Program-made: the position numbers and the translations under genes | The notes under the pieces: generated by a model | Told to the model about the DNA's origin: nothing | Seen by the model: only the letters and a program-made list of their open reading frames with translations | Databases searched by the model: none | Part shown: positions 49,263 to 58,218 of the stretch, one piece after another | Layout of the letters: each line of letters begins with the position of its first letter | How positions within the stretch are numbered: the first letter of the stretch is position 1 | Source: Gemmatimonadaceae bacterium | Lineage (GTDB): Bacteria; Gemmatimonadota; Gemmatimonadetes; Gemmatimonadales; Gemmatimonadaceae | Reading direction: 5' to 3' | Assembly (NCBI GenBank): GCA_040882285.1 | Contig: JBBEBQ010000019.1 | Coordinates: forward strand, 1 to 64,000 | Length of the DNA: 64,000 bases

Positions 49263-50753
49263 TCAGGCCGGGTCGGAAGCACGGTGGCGGCCAGAGATCC
49301 GGGAGACAACCGCGTGGGCCGGCAACGTCAGATGGAACGTCGTGCCGGATCCCTGCTTGCTGTCCACCGTGATCGTACCATGGTGCGCCTCCACTATCTG
49401 CTTTGCAATAGCAAGTCCCAAGCCCGTCCCCTTGAGGGCCGCGGACGCCTGGTTGTCCGCCTGGTAGAACTTCTCGAAGATGTGCCGCAGCTGGTCGGCG
49501 GGGATCCCCGCCCCCGTATCGCTGATGGTGATCCGGACCTCGGACTCATCACCGTCCAGACCGAGTGTCACCTGCCCGTCACGCGGCGTGAACTTGAACG
49601 CGTTCGAGAGCAGGTTGCCGAGCACCTCGTTCATCCGGTCCTCGTCCCACGTCACCTCCGTGGGCAGCGTCGGCGAGTGCTGCACGCTGAACGCGATCGT
49701 TCGCTGCACGGCCAATCCCTGGAACGCCGCTTCCAGGTGCTGGAGAAACCGCGCCAGATCGACCTTGCGGGGCTCGACCCTGCCGCCGCCCGCCTCGAAC
49801 CGGCTGACGTCGAGCAGCTGCCGGGCCAGGCGCGTGAGGGTCTGGGCCTGCTTCTCCATGGTCGCCGCGACTTCGGTCTGCTTGGGCGACAACGGCCCGT
49901 AGATCCCCTCCTGCAGAAGCTCCAGATAACCGATGATGACGTTGATCGGCGTCTTGAGCTCGTGCGAGGCGATGGAGATGAACTCCGCCTTGAGCTTGTC
50001 CAGCTCCGCGAGCTGCCGGGTCATGGACTGGTAGCTACCCGCGAGCCTGCCGAACTCGTCGCGGCGGGTCCCGGTGTACGGTAGCCGGTAAGAGAAGTCG
50101 CCGTCGGCTACCGCCTTCATGCCCTTTTCGAGCAGGCGCACCGGGGTGCTGATGGAGCGCAGCAGCCAGAGGGCTATGAGCAGCGCCAGGAGCAGGGCGA
50201 TTGCGAGCGCAGCGGCGGCGGTGCGCTGCGCCTCGATGGTCACCGTGGCGGCCTCGTCCACGCGCTCGGCGGTGCGTCCGCGCAGGTCGGACTCGGTCTG
50301 CCGCACCGTGGTGTTGATCCGGGCGATCTCCGGGAGGAGCCTGCCGGCGGAGATTCTCTCGGCCTCGGGCGCGCGGCCGGCGCTCGCGGCCTCGTACTCC
50401 GCTGCCGCCGCCTCGGATATGCTGGCAAGCGCCGAGCGGACCTGCGCGCTCTCCCGCTCGAGGTAATATGCGCGGAGCGCGCCCGCCAGGCTGTCCGCGT
50501 GCGCGATGCCCGCGGTCATGCGCCGTCTGCTGCTGTCGTCGTGCACGAACAGCAGAGCGTTCTCGGCGGCCCGGATGTCGTCGGTCGCCGTGCGCAGCCT
50601 GCCGATGGCGATCGACGCCGCGAAATCGGTGTCGCGCAGCACGCGATTGGTGTCCTCCAGCCGCTCCAGCGAGTTCAACGCCAGGAGCAGCGGAATGAGC
50701 AGCACCAACGCCATGCCGATGAGACCGAGGCTCAGCCGCGCGCGCAGCGTCAT
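49263..50753 (-). CDS. membrane sensor histidine kinase (HAMP-HisKA)
   Basis: A 496-residue kinase. Two transmembrane helices (GLIGMALVLLIPLLLAL near residue 10 and ALAIALLLALLIALWLL near 185) flank a helical periplasmic sensor of about 160 residues, then HAMP (STPVRLLEKGMKAVADGDF), HisKA with ISIASHELKTPINVII, and HATPase motifs GNLLSNAFKFTPRDGQ, ISDTGAGIPADQ and GTGLGLAIAKQIVEAHHG. It senses an envelope signal; no response regulator adjoins it. The helical lipoprotein gene follows after four bases. Its start is divergent from asnS. Confidence 0.92.
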   Translation of the reverse strand: MTLRARLSLGLIGMALVLLIPLLLALNSLERLEDTNRVLRDTDFAASIAIGRLRTATDDIRAAENALLFVHDDSSRRRMTAGIAHADSLAGALRAYYLERESAQVRSALASISEAAAAEYEAASAGRAPEAERISAGRLLPEIARINTTVRQTESDLRGRTAERVDEAATVTIEAQRTAAAALAIALLLALLIALWLLRSISTPVRLLEKGMKAVADGDFSYRLPYTGTRRDEFGRLAGSYQSMTRQLAELDKLKAEFISIASHELKTPINVIIGYLELLQEGIYGPLSPKQTEVAATMEKQAQTLTRLARQLLDVSRFEAGGGRVEPRKVDLARFLQHLEAAFQGLAVQRTIAFSVQHSPTLPTEVTWDEDRMNEVLGNLLSNAFKFTPRDGQVTLGLDGDESEVRITISDTGAGIPADQLRHIFEKFYQADNQASAALKGTGLGLAIAKQIVEAHHGTITVDSKQGSGTTFHLTLPAHAVVSRISGRHRASDPA

Positions 50754-50814
50754 ATTTCGTTGACACTCACCAAATGGCGGCCTAGCTTGCCGCGTTTTCT
50801 CTGCCGCTCAGCGA

Positions 50815-52122
50815 ATGTCAAAGAATCCCCCATCGATACGGATCGCCGACCTCGGCGCGCATGCCGGGCAATCCGTGGAAGTGCAAGGGTGGGTAACGCA
50901 CGTCAGGTCGTCCGGGAAAATTGCGTTTGTTGTCATACGTGACGGTAGTGGCACGGCCCAGGCGGTGCTCGTCAAGAAAGAGGTGGAGCCCGACGTCTGG
51001 GACCGATTTGGTAGTCTGACCCAGGAAAGTTGCATCCGGTTGACAGCCGTCGTGCGCGAAGACCGCCGGTCGCCGGGTGGATTCGAGCTCGGAGCCAGCG
51101 ATCTCGAGATCCTCGGACCGAGCCCGCAGGACTACCCCATCCAGCCCAAGGAGCACGGGGTGGACTTCCTGCTCGATCACCGCCACCTCTGGCTCCGGAG
51201 CTCCCGGCAGCGCGCGATCGCGCGGGTGCGGCACGAGATCGAGCAGGCGATCCGCGACTTTTTCTATGAGCGCGACTTCACGCTCGTCGACACACCGATC
51301 CTGACGGCTGCCATCGGTGAGCGCAGCGGTCTGTTCGCGACTGAGTACTTCGACGAAGGGACCGCCTACCTCGCGCAGACCGGCCAGCTGTACGGCGAGG
51401 CCGCGGCGGCGGCGCTCGGCCGCATCTACTGCTTCGGCCCCACGTTTCGCGCGGAGAAGTCGAAGACGCGCCGGCACCTGAGCGAGTTCTGGATGATCGA
51501 GCCCGAAGTCGCGTTCAACGACTCCGAGGACAACATGCGGCTGCAGGAGGACTTCGTCTCGTACATCGTCGCGCGGGCCGTCGATCGCCGCCGGGCGGAG
51601 CTGGAGGAGCTGGAGCGGGACGTCACCAGGTTGGAGCGGGTGAAAGCGCCGTTTCCGCGAATCGACTACGGCGAGGCAGTCAAGACTCTTCAGGCCAAGG
51701 GCAGCAACATCACCTGGGGCGACGACCTCGGCGCCGAGGACGAGACGCTGCTGGTCGCGGACTACGACACGCCGATCTTCGTGTGCAACTACCCGAAGGA
51801 AGCGAAGGCGTTCTACATGAAGGAGAACCCGGCCGATCCACGCACCGTATTGTGCAACGACTGCCTGGCGCCGGAAGGCTACGGCGAGATCATCGGCGGG
51901 TCACAGCGCGAGGACGACTACGACAAGCTGCTGGGCAGGATCCAGGAGGAGAAGCTTCCGGTCGAGGCGTACGGCTGGTACCTGGATCTCAGAAAGTACG
52001 GGACGTTCGTGCACTCCGGGTTCGGGCTCGGGCTGGAGCGGACAGTCGCGTGGATCTGCGGGCTGCCGCATGTGCGCGAGACGATCGCGTTTCCGAGGAT
52101 GATGAATCGGTTGAGACCCTGA
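50815..52122 (+). CDS. asnS: asparagine-tRNA ligase
   Basis: A 435-residue class IIb aminoacyl-tRNA synthetase. The N-terminal OB fold (VEVQGWVTHVRSSGKIAFVV) binds the anticodon; the catalytic domain has motif 1 near FFYERDFTLVDTPIL, motif 2 FGPTFRAEKSKTRRHLSEFW and motif 3 GFGLGLERTVAWICG. The FRAEKSKTRRHL variant and the length fit AsnS rather than AspS. It charges tRNA-Asn with asparagine. It is divergent from the sensor kinase and convergent with mazG. Confidence 0.96.
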   Translation: MSKNPPSIRIADLGAHAGQSVEVQGWVTHVRSSGKIAFVVIRDGSGTAQAVLVKKEVEPDVWDRFGSLTQESCIRLTAVVREDRRSPGGFELGASDLEILGPSPQDYPIQPKEHGVDFLLDHRHLWLRSSRQRAIARVRHEIEQAIRDFFYERDFTLVDTPILTAAIGERSGLFATEYFDEGTAYLAQTGQLYGEAAAAALGRIYCFGPTFRAEKSKTRRHLSEFWMIEPEVAFNDSEDNMRLQEDFVSYIVARAVDRRRAELEELERDVTRLERVKAPFPRIDYGEAVKTLQAKGSNITWGDDLGAEDETLLVADYDTPIFVCNYPKEAKAFYMKENPADPRTVLCNDCLAPEGYGEIIGGSQREDDYDKLLGRIQEEKLPVEAYGWYLDLRKYGTFVHSGFGLGLERTVAWICGLPHVRETIAFPRMMNRLRP

Positions 52123-52144
52123 ACTGCGCAGCACGCAGCGCAGT

Positions 52145-52924
52145 TCATCGCCGTTTGACTTCGTCCCAGATCCGGTCGAGCGCCTCCAAACCAGCGGAAC
52201 CGACGTCCAACCCCCGCTCGGCCGCAGTCTTCTCTACCTCCTCGAACCGCCGTTGGAATTTTGCGTTCGCCTTGTCCAGCGCGAGCGACGAATGCACCCC
52301 CAGCTTCCGACACAGGTTAACGCACGCGAACAGCAGGTCCCCCAGCTCCCCCTCCAGCTCCGCGTGCGCCTCGTCGTGCACGGGCGCGCCGTGCTCACTG
52401 AAGCGGACTTTCTTCTCCTGCATCAGGTCGCGCACCTCGGCCAGCTCTTCGGCGACCTTGTCCGCCGGCCCCTCGGCGTCGGGCCAGTCGAAGCCGACTC
52501 CCGCGGCGCGGTCCTGGAGCCGGTGGGCGCGATGCAGCGAAGGCAGCATGGACGGGAGCCCGTCGGCGAGCGATGCGCGCTTCTTCGACTTCATCCGCTC
52601 CCACGACTCGCGCTCGCCGTCGGCGTAGAGATGCGGATGGCGCGCTTTCATCTTGGCGATCAGCGCGCCCGCGACGTCGTGCAAATCGAACGCGCCCCGC
52701 TCCTCGGCCACCACAGAGTGGAACAGGACCTGGAGCAACACGTCGCCCAGTTCCTCCCGCACGAGCGCGTCGTCGCCCAGGCGCAGCGCGTCGTCCAGCT
52801 CGAGCGATTCTTCGATGAGGTAAGGCCGCAGCGAGTCGTGCGTCTGCGCCGCGTCCCAGTCGCAGCGCTGCCGCAGGTCGCGCATGAGGGCGAGGGTGTC
52901 GTCGAGGGAGGGGGGATGTGGCAT
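52145..52924 (-). CDS. mazG: MazG nucleoside triphosphate pyrophosphohydrolase
   Basis: A 259-residue enzyme with two MazG domains. In the first, LRQRCDWDAAQTHDSLRPYL leads to EESLELDDALRLGDD then EELGDVLLQVLFHSVVAEE, the E-E-x-x-E/D metal-binding motif; the second has RVGFDWPDAEG-like and ELEGELGDLLFACVNLCRKL. It converts NTPs to NMPs and PPi, clearing aberrant or stress nucleotides. ATG 52924 borders the repeat element C, so its promoter must lie in or beyond that element. Confidence 0.93.
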   Translation of the reverse strand: MPHPPSLDDTLALMRDLRQRCDWDAAQTHDSLRPYLIEESLELDDALRLGDDALVREELGDVLLQVLFHSVVAEERGAFDLHDVAGALIAKMKARHPHLYADGERESWERMKSKKRASLADGLPSMLPSLHRAHRLQDRAAGVGFDWPDAEGPADKVAEELAEVRDLMQEKKVRFSEHGAPVHDEAHAELEGELGDLLFACVNLCRKLGVHSSLALDKANAKFQRRFEEVEKTAAERGLDVGSAGLEALDRIWDEVKRR

Positions 52925-52927
52925 GAT

Positions 52928-53088
52928 GGTGACTAGTGACTTGTGACTATGGAGGTGACTAGGGACTGGTGACTATGAAGGTGACTAGTGACTAGTGACT
53001 GGTGACTAGTGACTAGTAACAGCGGCACTGCCGGAACAGAAGGAAACGGAGGCGGTTGACTAGTCACCAGTCACTAGTCACTAGTCAC
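52928..53088. repeat. heptamer-repeat palindromic element C
   Basis: Between divergent mazG and alr. Left side: two 26-bp tandem units (52928-52953, 52954-52979), each GGTGACTA..GGACTG/TGACTT..GTGACTA, then a run of GTGACTR heptamers. The 30 bases at 52981-53010 have a perfect reverse complement at 53059-53088 (heptamer AGTCACT), separated by a 48-base loop. It is not CRISPR: units are contiguous without spacers. Both genes' promoters would have to overlap this structure. Confidence 0.9.
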
Positions 53089-53119
53089 GTCCTCCATGGC
53101 CCAACGATAACTTCCCGCC

Positions 53120-54190
53120 ATGCCAGCCCGCATCGAAATAGACCTCGCCGCCGTCGTGCGCAACGCGCGCGCGCTGGCCCACAGGGCCGGGACGCGGCTG
53201 ATTCCCATGGTGAAGGCCGATGCGTATGGGACGGGCGTGCGCGCGGTGGTGAAGGCGCTCGAGAAGGTCGATCCGTGGGGATTCGGCGTGGCTACGGTCA
53301 CCGAGGGCGAGGAGTTGCGGGCGCTCGGCGTCGAGCTTCCGGTGCTCATTTTCACGCCGCTTCTGCAGAGCGAGCTCGCGGCGGCCGGCGCGGCGCGCCT
53401 CACGCCGGCACTGGGATCGGCGGCGACGATCAAAGCATGGCAATCGCGCGGGGGTCCGTGGCACCTCGCCATCGATACCGGAATGGCCCGGGCCGGAGCT
53501 TCGTGGCGCGACGTCGCCGCGCTTCGGGAAGTCGTCTCGGCGTTTCCTCCGGAAGGCGCGTTCACGCATTTTCATTCGGCGGAGCTCGACGACGGCAGCA
53601 TGCGGGAGCAGGATCGCCGGTTCGAGGACGCGCTGACCGCGCTGGGTCTCACCGCCGTCTTCACCCACACCGACAACAGCGCCGCGGTGCTGCGTCGCGG
53701 GCGCTCCAGCCGCGACGCGGTCCGGCCCGGGATCTTTCTCTACGGCGGCGCGACCGTTCCCGGTGCCGCGATCGAGCCCGATCCGGTCGCGCATCTGCGC
53801 GCCCCGATAGTCGATCTGCGCGGGTGCGCGCCCGGCGACACGATCAGCTACGGCGCGACGTTCAAGGCGACGCATCGCAGGCGGATCGCGACGCTCGCCT
53901 GCGGCTACGCCGACGGCTATCCGCGAAACGTCGGGGAGCAAGGTCGCCCGGGCGCCACGGTCGTTCTCCGCGGGCGCCGCGTTCCGATCGTCGGCAGGGT
54001 GACGATGGACATGATCATGATCGACGTCACCGGGGTCGACTGCGCAGCGGGCGATACAGTGACGCTCATCGGCCGCGAGGGTGACGAGCTCGTCACCGTA
54101 GCCGAAGTGGGGGCGTCGGCGGGGATCACTCCATACGAAGTGCTCGTGGGAATGAACAGCCGCTCGCCGCGGTCGCACAGTGAAGACTGA
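53120..54190 (+). CDS. alr: alanine racemase
   Basis: A 356-residue PLP racemase making D-alanine for the cell wall. The PLP lysine is Lys32 in MVKADAYGTG; the second catalytic residue, the tyrosine, is in TISYGATFKATHRRRI; GRVTMDMIMIDVT and VTLIGREGDEL are further family blocks. It starts 31 bases after element C. The C-terminus overlaps the next gene by 11 bases, so it is translated together with phosphopentomutase and cytidine deaminase. Confidence 0.95.
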   Translation: MPARIEIDLAAVVRNARALAHRAGTRLIPMVKADAYGTGVRAVVKALEKVDPWGFGVATVTEGEELRALGVELPVLIFTPLLQSELAAAGAARLTPALGSAATIKAWQSRGGPWHLAIDTGMARAGASWRDVAALREVVSAFPPEGAFTHFHSAELDDGSMREQDRRFEDALTALGLTAVFTHTDNSAAVLRRGRSSRDAVRPGIFLYGGATVPGAAIEPDPVAHLRAPIVDLRGCAPGDTISYGATFKATHRRRIATLACGYADGYPRNVGEQGRPGATVVLRGRRVPIVGRVTMDMIMIDVTGVDCAAGDTVTLIGREGDELVTVAEVGASAGITPYEVLVGMNSRSPRSHSED

Positions 54191-55367
54191 GCGCAGAGCG
54201 GCGATCATCGTGCTCGACGGCGTCGGGTGCGGTGGTGCGCGCGACGTCGACTCGTACGGCGATGCGGGCAGCGACACGCTGGGCAATCTGTCCCGCGCGG
54301 TCGCGGGCTTCGCGCTGCCGAACCTACGCGAGTACGGACTCGGCAACCTGGCGAGCCTCGCCGGTGTCCCACCTGCTGAAGAACCTCTCGGCGCATGGGG
54401 TGTGATGGAGCCGCGGTCCGCGGGGAAAGACAGCACTACAGGCCACTGGGAGATAGCCGGCGTGCACCTCGCGCGTGCGTTCAGGACGTACCCTCACGGA
54501 TTTCCCGCGGAGGTGCTCGCGGAATTCGAGCGCCGCACCGGCCGGGCGGTGATCGGGAACGTCGTCGCGAGCGGCACGGTCGTGATCGAGCGCTTCGCCG
54601 AGGAGCACCGGCGCACGGGCGCGTGGATCGTGTACACGTCCGCCGATTCCGTCTTTCAGGTAGCCGCGCACGAGGACGTGGTTCCGCTGGACGAGCTGTA
54701 CGCCGCGTGCGCCGCCGCGCTGGAGATCAAGCCGCGGGATCCCGATGGCGCGAGCCCGCTCGTCTCGCGCGTGATCGCCCGGCCGTTCGAGGGCGGGCCC
54801 GGCACCTACAGGCGCACGGCCAACCGCCGGGATTTCTCCGTCGAGCCGCCCTCCGAGACGCTGCTCGATGCTGTTCGTGCCGCCGGCATCGGTACGGCCG
54901 GAGTCGGAAAAGTCGACGATCTCTTCGCCGGCCGGTCGATAAGCGCGCGGCACACCTCCTCCAACGCGGAGGGATTGGACGAGATCCGCCGGTGGATAGC
55001 CGGCGATCGGAGTGGGTTACTGCTGGCCAATCTTGTAGATTTCGACCAACTGTACGGGCACCGGAACGATGTTGCGGGGTTTTACCAAGCGCTGCTCGAA
55101 TTCGACGAAGCGCTGCCCGGTCTCGTGCGCTCCCTGAAAAAGGACGACCTTCTGTTCATTACCGCCGACCACGGCAACGATCCAACGACTCCGTCGACGG
55201 ACCACTCGCGAGAGTGCGTCCCGCTCCTGGCCGCGGGCTCCCGCGTCCGGCCGGCGGGCATCGGGCGGCGCGAGACCTTCTCGGATCTCGGCGCCACAGT
55301 CGCCGAATGGTTGGGCGTCGATTTTCACGGTCGCGGCACCTCCTTTCTGCCCCAGATCATCCAGTGA
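54180..55367 (+). CDS. deoB: phosphopentomutase
   Basis: A 395-residue enzyme of the alkaline-phosphatase-like metalloenzyme superfamily. IVLDGVGCGGARDVDSYGDAGSDT holds the first metal site and the threonine nucleophile region (broken here as VLDGVGCGGARD and DAGSDTLGN), GKDSTTGHWEIAGV is the DeoB signature and LFITADHGNDPTTPSTDHSRE gives the remaining metal ligands. It interconverts ribose-1-phosphate (or deoxyribose-1-P) and the 5-phosphate, feeding nucleoside salvage, as does the next gene. Start ATG 54180 overlaps alr; the stop overlaps cdd (GTGA). Confidence 0.95.
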   Translation: MKTERRAAIIVLDGVGCGGARDVDSYGDAGSDTLGNLSRAVAGFALPNLREYGLGNLASLAGVPPAEEPLGAWGVMEPRSAGKDSTTGHWEIAGVHLARAFRTYPHGFPAEVLAEFERRTGRAVIGNVVASGTVVIERFAEEHRRTGAWIVYTSADSVFQVAAHEDVVPLDELYAACAAALEIKPRDPDGASPLVSRVIARPFEGGPGTYRRTANRRDFSVEPPSETLLDAVRAAGIGTAGVGKVDDLFAGRSISARHTSSNAEGLDEIRRWIAGDRSGLLLANLVDFDQLYGHRNDVAGFYQALLEFDEALPGLVRSLKKDDLLFITADHGNDPTTPSTDHSRECVPLLAAGSRVRPAGIGRRETFSDLGATVAEWLGVDFHGRGTSFLPQIIQ

Positions 55368-55780
55368 CACGCCAAGCTGACCACAAGCTCCGCGACGCTG
55401 CATTCGCGGCGCTGGAGCGCTCGCATGCTCCATATTCCGGTTTTCCCGTCGGCGCCGCGCTGCGAGCCGGCAACGGCGCGGTGTTTCAAGGTTGCAACGT
55501 CGAGAACGCGTCCTACGGACTCGGGATCTGCGCCGAGCGCGTAGCCGTGTTCTCCGCGGTCATCACCGGGGCGGGCGCGTTCGACTGCATCGCGATCGCG
55601 ACCGAAGCGGACGAGCCGGCTCCGCCGTGCGGCGCCTGTCTGCAGGTGCTGGCGGAGTTCGCCGCGCCGGACTTGAAGGTGCACAGCTATTGCCGGAACG
55701 GTGCCGAAGCCAGCTGGAGTCTCGGCTCGCTGTTGCCGCATCCATTCTCGGCCAACCTCCTCGCCACGGGCACCACGTGA
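55364..55780 (+). CDS. cdd: cytidine deaminase
   Basis: A 138-residue tetrameric-type cytidine deaminase. Zinc and catalytic residues are visible: GICAERVAVFSAV (Cys and catalytic Glu) and PPCGACLQVLAEF (two Cys); substrate binding is in SGFPVGAALRAGNG and GCNVENASYG. It deaminates cytidine and deoxycytidine to uridines in pyrimidine salvage, functionally next to phosphopentomutase. The GTG start overlaps the deoB stop; the stop overlaps the ATG of the next gene (TGATG). Confidence 0.95.
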   Translation: MTRQADHKLRDAAFAALERSHAPYSGFPVGAALRAGNGAVFQGCNVENASYGLGICAERVAVFSAVITGAGAFDCIAIATEADEPAPPCGACLQVLAEFAAPDLKVHSYCRNGAEASWSLGSLLPHPFSANLLATGTT

Positions 55781-57045
55781 TGCGGCGCAGGGGGATCGCG
55801 CTGCTGGCGCTCGGCCTCGTTGCTGTCGTGGCTGCCGCATGCAGCGAGAAGCTGGAGAGCGCGGTCGGCTGCCCGGAGCTGTGCCCGAACCAGGGCATCG
55901 AGGTGATCAACGTCACGATCGATCCCGTGGTATTCGATACGACGGTCCGCGCCGAGGGACCGTTCGGGGCCGAGCCTTTCATGCTGCTGGCGTCGCGCGG
56001 GGACACGCTCGATTCCCGCGTCATCATCCGGTACGACAGCTTGCCGCAGCGGGTCCGGAAGACGCCCGGCGACAGCACGACGAGCCCGATAACGACCGTC
56101 GACAGCGCGTACATCGAGCTCCGGCTCGATCTTTCCGAGAAGCAGATGGGCACGTCGCTGACGGTCAGCGCGTACGACGTGGACACCGACGCGAACGACA
56201 CGTCGGTCGCGGCGCTCGCGCCGCTGTTCACCGCCGACAGGCTGATCGGATCGCAGCAGTTCGCGTCGGCGGACCTCAAGGACTCGGTGCGCGTTCCGCT
56301 GTCGAACGCGGCGGTGCTGGCCAAGGTGCAGGCGAACGCGCCATTGCGCATCGGACTCCGCATTACGGATGGAACGGGCCAGTTCCACGTACGGTCCATG
56401 GAGGCGGGCACGCCGCCGACGCTCTACTTTCGCGCCGTACCAGACACTCTCGTTCCGCGAATCACGCTGCTCCCGCTGTCGCGCACGCCCGAGGATTCGC
56501 TCGACCAGCAGGTTACGCTCTCGGATTTCCAGCTCGTGCTACGGACTCCGCCGCCCGGATCTCCGCAGGAGCTGCTGGTCGGCGGCCTCCCGTCGCTTCG
56601 CACTTACATACGCTTCCTGATCCCGAGCTCGATCCTCGATTCGTCGAGCGTCATACGCGCGACACTGCTGCTCGACCAGATACCGAATACGGCGTTGGGT
56701 CCGCTGGACACGGTGTTCGTGGTGACGCACGTGGCCATCGGCGGCAAAGTCATAACCGACCCGGAGCAGGCCGCGCGGCTCATCGCCGCGTCCGAGCTCA
56801 CCCAGATCGACACTTTGCGCGTCGCGGCGAACGCGTCCGGCATTCGCGAGATCGACATCGCGCCGGTGCTGCGGGTCTGGCGGGCGCAGGGCGACACGCT
56901 CGGTCCGCGCGCGCTGGTGCTGCGCAGCGCCCGCGAGGGAGTGTCCGCCGCCCAGGCGTGGTTCACCAGCGCCGAGGGAATTCCGGACACGCGTCCGCGC
57001 CTCAGAATCAGCTATACGCCGGCCAACCCCTTCGGACTACCATGA
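55780..57045 (+). CDS. lipoprotein with repeated beta-sandwich segments, unknown
   Basis: A 421-residue lipoprotein (lipobox VAAAC) rich in beta strands. Its C-terminal half has TYIRFLIPSSILDSSSVIRA and VLRVWRAQGDTLGPRALVLR, reminiscent of the DNRLRE/carbohydrate-binding-like modules that describe multi-domain surface proteins. Several cysteines lie just after the lipid site (GCPELCPNQ). No catalytic motif. It is translationally coupled to cdd upstream (TGATG) and to an outer-membrane barrel downstream (ATGA); the two are likely to form one envelope complex. Confidence 0.75.
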   Translation: MRRRGIALLALGLVAVVAAACSEKLESAVGCPELCPNQGIEVINVTIDPVVFDTTVRAEGPFGAEPFMLLASRGDTLDSRVIIRYDSLPQRVRKTPGDSTTSPITTVDSAYIELRLDLSEKQMGTSLTVSAYDVDTDANDTSVAALAPLFTADRLIGSQQFASADLKDSVRVPLSNAAVLAKVQANAPLRIGLRITDGTGQFHVRSMEAGTPPTLYFRAVPDTLVPRITLLPLSRTPEDSLDQQVTLSDFQLVLRTPPPGSPQELLVGGLPSLRTYIRFLIPSSILDSSSVIRATLLLDQIPNTALGPLDTVFVVTHVAIGGKVITDPEQAARLIAASELTQIDTLRVAANASGIREIDIAPVLRVWRAQGDTLGPRALVLRSAREGVSAAQAWFTSAEGIPDTRPRLRISYTPANPFGLP

Positions 57046-58214
57046 CTCGCTCCTTTGTGGCCGGTGCCCTGATTTTCGCGCTTGCCGCTTCCGGCGCCGG
57101 CGCCCAGGGAAACCTCAGCACGCAGGGCTTCGGCTATCCGCCGGGGCAGCTGAGCACGACCGCCATGTCGCTCGGCGGCGGCCCCGCGGAAATCGACCCG
57201 AACTCGGCGGTCAATCCCGCCGCGGCGGCGCTATGGGGCGCGACCGTGATGTTCATGCAGTACGAGCCCGAGGTGCGCACGGTGAAGAGGCTGGAGGCGA
57301 GCTCGCGGACCACGACGGCGCGCTTTCCGATGGTGGGAATGTCGCTGACGCTGGGACGCCGCCTCACCGCCCAGGTCACCGCTTCGACGTTTCTGGATCG
57401 CACCTGGAGCAGCGTCACCGAGACGCAGCAGGACATCGGGGGCACCGTCGTGGACGCGACGGAGTTTTTCTCGAGCAACGGCGGGATCACCGATTTCCGG
57501 CTGGCTCTGGCGTACAGTGCGTCGCCCCGCTTCCAGATCGGCTTGGGGGGCCATGTGCTCTCCGGTGAGAACCGGATAGCGGTCGAGCAGCGCTTTCCGG
57601 ATACGGTCACGTTTTCCGGGACGAGCCAGACGTCGGACATCAGCTACTCGGCGTTCGGCGCGTCCGCCGGAGTCGTGTGGCGTCCGGTCGCGAGTCTCGG
57701 GCTCGGTGCGTCGGTGCGCGTCGGCGGGGACATGGAGACGCAGACCGGCGACAGCGTGCTGACCAGCGGAAAGCTGCCGTTGAGGTACGGCTTCGGAGCG
57801 AGCTATTCGGGAATCTCCGGAGTCGCTCTGTCCGCGCGCGCGAGCTTCGACGAGTGGTCCGCGATGCAGCCGCTCAGGCGTGCGGGCAGCAACATGCTCG
57901 CGTTCGACTCGTGGGATTACGGGGTCGGAGCGGATGTGGCCGGGCCGACCATCGGCCGGCGCAACGTCGCCCTGCGGCTCGGCGCGAGATACCGCGGGCT
58001 GCCGTTCGGCGCCGGCGGAGCGCTCGGCGGTGAGCAGTCGAAGGTGAACGAGCTCACGTTCTCCGGCGGTTTCGGGATTCCGCTGGGAATCGGCAGGTCG
58101 CGGCTGGATGTCGGTGTGGCGCGCGCGATCCGGGACCTGGACGCCAAGGTCTCGGTGAACCCAGCCACCGAGACCGCGTACATCTTCAGCTTCGGTGTCC
58201 GCGTAAGGCCGTGA
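57042..58214 (+). CDS. outer-membrane beta-barrel protein (PorV/FadL-like)
   Basis: A 390-residue protein with a cleavable signal peptide (ALIFALAASGAGAQG) and alternating strands of a barrel, e.g. YPPGQLSTTAMSLGGGPAEI, FRLALAYSASPRFQIGLGG and YGFGASYSGISGVALSARA. An N-terminal GGGPAE and the last residue being proline after VRVRP rather than phenylalanine distinguish it from classical porins. It could be a PorV-type or FadL-type transporter. Its ATG overlaps the stop of the preceding lipoprotein gene. Confidence 0.75.
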   Translation: MTRSFVAGALIFALAASGAGAQGNLSTQGFGYPPGQLSTTAMSLGGGPAEIDPNSAVNPAAAALWGATVMFMQYEPEVRTVKRLEASSRTTTARFPMVGMSLTLGRRLTAQVTASTFLDRTWSSVTETQQDIGGTVVDATEFFSSNGGITDFRLALAYSASPRFQIGLGGHVLSGENRIAVEQRFPDTVTFSGTSQTSDISYSAFGASAGVVWRPVASLGLGASVRVGGDMETQTGDSVLTSGKLPLRYGFGASYSGISGVALSARASFDEWSAMQPLRRAGSNMLAFDSWDYGVGADVAGPTIGRRNVALRLGARYRGLPFGAGGALGGEQSKVNELTFSGGFGIPLGIGRSRLDVGVARAIRDLDAKVSVNPATETAYIFSFGVRVRP

Positions 58215-58218
58215 CCGG

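Noticed and set aside
52928-53088. CRISPR array
   Set aside because: Units are 7 or 26 bp, contiguous and without unique spacers; no cas genes nearby.
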